From Campylobacter sp. (GTDB lineage Bacteria > Campylobacterota > Campylobacteria > Campylobacterales > Campylobacteraceae): a stretch of DNA of 7,272 bases. How positions within the stretch are numbered: position 1 is the stretch's first letter; the number at the start of each line of letters is the position of its first letter. Location: contig JAFVMP010000062.1 of NCBI GenBank assembly GCA_017506845.1, forward strand, positions 1 to 7,272, given 5' to 3'. Position numbers and translations under genes: made by a program. Under the pieces are notes generated by a model, which did no database searches, was not told where the DNA came from, and saw only the letters and a list, made by a program, of their open reading frames with translations. Shown here piece by piece: positions 5,673 to 7,272 of the stretch.

Positions 5673-7272
5673 TAGAAGTTTTTAGACGGTTTAAATCATA
5701 TTATAAAGAGTATATACCACAATTTACCATATCAATCATTGGGATGATTATGGCTAGTGTTGGAACTGCGGTTTCTGCTTGGCTAGTTAAGCCTGTGCTT
5801 GATTATATTTTTATCCAAAAAGATGAAAATTTACTATATCTACTTCCATATGCAATTATAGCAATATATTTTTTAAAAAGCCTTGGCATATATCTGCAAG
5901 TATATTTTACAGCCTATATCGGACAAGATATGGTAAGGCGTTTTAGACATAAACAACTTGATAATATCCTAAGTCTTGATATGAGCTTTTTTCATAAATA
6001 TAGAAGTGGCGAGCTTATGAGTAGAATTATGGGAGATATAGAAAGAATTCGCTCTATAGTATCAAATTTAATCCCTGAACTAGTGCGTGAGTTTGTAACA
6101 ATTATCGGTTTATTGTGCGTGGTAATATATCAAAGCCCTACTTTAGCCCTATTTTCTTTAATAGTTTTGCCAGCAGCATTTTATCCGCTTTCACGCTTAG
6201 CTAAAAGAATGCGAAAACTTAGCCGAACATCGCAAGAAACTTCTAGCGATATCACATCGGTGTTAAGTGAGATATTTGCAAATATTGAGATAGTAAAAGC
6301 TAATAGCGCACAAGAAAAAGAGCTTAATAAATTTGATACACAAAATGATAAAATATTTAAATTAAATTTAAAATCTGTAAAAGTAAATGCTCTTGTAAGC
6401 CCTATGATGGAGACTCTAGGCTCTGTTGGTATTGCTGTTACTATTATCATTGGCGGACAACAGGTAATAAATGGAGAAATTACAGTAGGTAGCTTTTTTA
6501 GCTTTCTTACAGCTTTATTTATGCTTTATACACCAATTAAAAGAATAACTAATATATATAATCAAATGCAAGATGCAGTAGTAGCTAGTCAAAGAACATT
6601 TGAATTACTTGATATGCAGCCAAATATTATTGATGGAAATATAAATTTCCCAGCTAAGGTAAATTCAATCACAATTCAAGATTTAAAATTTAACTACGGT
6701 GATAAAATTGCACTAAATGGTATAAATCTAAAAGTCTATAAGGGTCAAATGATAGCACTAGTAGGTAGTAGTGGTGGCGGCAAAAGCACACTTATTAATC
6801 TATTAATGAGATTTTATGACCCAAATTCTGGAATGATTTTAATCAATGATAATGATTTAAGCGAATTTAAACTAGATAGCCTAAGGCGAAATATTGGTTT
6901 AGTTACTCAGCGTGTATATATCTTTAACGATACAATAGCAGCTAATGTAGCGTATGCTGCTCCACTAGATGAGGTTAAAGTTATAATGGCACTTAAGATG
7001 GCAAATGCTTGGAGTTTTGTTAAAAATTTAGATAATGGAATCTATACAACTTTAGATGAATATGGCGTAAATTTAAGCGGTGGCCAAAGACAAAGAATCG
7101 CCATAGCTAGAGCTCTTTATCATAATCCACAAATTCTAATATTTGATGAAGCTACTAGCGCACTAGATAACGAAAGCGAACAAGAAATAACAAAAGCTAT
7201 TGAAAATTTAAGCAAAGATAAGATTATATTTGTTATTGCTCACCGTCTATCAACTATCAAAAATGCTGATAA
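5660..7272 (+). CDS. msbA: Lipid A/LOS-core flippase, ABC transporter ATP-binding/permease MsbA (3' end outside window)
   Basis: MsbA is a homodimeric half-transporter that flips lipid A-core from the inner to the outer face of the cytoplasmic membrane using ATP, before lipooligosaccharide export. The 537 visible residues are intact. Six helices fall at about 21-43, 57-88 (a hydrophobic pair region), 137-178 and 245-300. The nucleotide-binding domain has the A-loop Y346, Walker [10 protein letters not shown] (369-377), Q-loop Q417, signature LSGGQ (472-476), Walker B ILIFDE (492-497) with catalytic E497, and H-loop H528, so it should hydrolyse ATP. Usual length is about 570-590, so perhaps 35-50 residues are missing at the right edge. 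It overlaps cysS by 13 nt. The MsbA assignment over another lipid or peptide ABC exporter rests on fold order, similarity and the murJ-cysS neighbours; other members of the exporter family are not fully excluded. An in-frame ATG four codons upstream (5648) is an alternative start. Confidence 0.9.
   Translation, partial: MDGIIEVFRRFKSYYKEYIPQFTISIIGMIMASVGTAVSAWLVKPVLDYIFIQKDENLLYLLPYAIIAIYFLKSLGIYLQVYFTAYIGQDMVRRFRHKQLDNILSLDMSFFHKYRSGELMSRIMGDIERIRSIVSNLIPELVREFVTIIGLLCVVIYQSPTLALFSLIVLPAAFYPLSRLAKRMRKLSRTSQETSSDITSVLSEIFANIEIVKANSAQEKELNKFDTQNDKIFKLNLKSVKVNALVSPMMETLGSVGIAVTIIIGGQQVINGEITVGSFFSFLTALFMLYTPIKRITNIYNQMQDAVVASQRTFELLDMQPNIIDGNINFPAKVNSITIQDLKFNYGDKIALNGINLKVYKGQMIALVGSSGGGKSTLINLLMRFYDPNSGMILINDNDLSEFKLDSLRRNIGLVTQRVYIFNDTIAANVAYAAPLDEVKVIMALKMANAWSFVKNLDNGIYTTLDEYGVNLSGGQRQRIAIARALYHNPQILIFDEATSALDNESEQEITKAIENLSKDKIIFVIAHRLSTIKNAD

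Noticed and set aside
6181..6450. 89-codon minus-strand open frame inside msbA
   Set aside because: It is antisense to the MsbA transmembrane region, so its hydrophobic look is a by-product of that coding sequence.
1..7272. A new defence, mobile or biosynthetic system in the window
   Set aside because: All six genes belong to recognised families with housekeeping, flagellar or generic transport roles. There are no direct-repeat arrays, transposase, integrase, toxin-antitoxin pair or unexplained coding space; the longest non-coding gap is 105 bp.

Overview
The window is AT-rich chromosomal DNA of a Campylobacter-type epsilonproteobacterium. The evidence is the FlhA, CysRS, MurJ and MsbA protein sequences, promoters made of a T-tract plus extended -10 without an obvious -35, and the gene order murJ-cysS-msbA, which from memory also occurs in Campylobacter jejuni. 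The species cannot be named from this sequence; a non-jejuni Campylobacter is a guess.

Layout. On the minus strand, positions 1-1909 hold a two-gene unit: an Rrf2-family regulator with an Fe-S-type cysteine cluster (1505-1909), followed two bases after its stop by flhA, the flagellar type III export gate. flhA starts at a TTG at 1502 and runs off the left edge after 500 intact codons. Positions 1910-2014 are a 105-bp divergent intergenic region. It has a plausible promoter facing each way, a perfect 10-bp palindrome midway between the two -10 boxes, and a 7-bp inverted repeat that would bury the ribosome binding site of the rightward gene.

On the plus strand, 2015-2863 encodes a ten-helix EamA/DMT-family permease of unknown substrate. 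A strong TATAAT promoter at 2876-2881 then begins a tightly packed operon. It contains murJ (TTG start at 2912; lipid II flippase), cysS (4296; cysteinyl-tRNA synthetase, overlapping murJ by 14 nt) and msbA (5660; lipid A/LOS-core flippase ABC transporter, overlapping cysS by 13 nt). msbA is cut by the right edge after its H-loop.

Function. The plus-strand operon joins two envelope-lipid flippases (peptidoglycan precursor and lipooligosaccharide) with a translation enzyme, all housekeeping. The minus-strand unit couples a probable redox, NO or iron sensor to the flagellar export apparatus. Three of the six genes use non-ATG starts (GTG, TTG, TTG). I see no tRNA, rRNA, mobile element, CRISPR array, prophage gene or convincing terminator, and no new multi-gene system. 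The points most worth a second look are the divergent control region, the RBS-sequestering dyad, and the Rrf2-flhA coupling.
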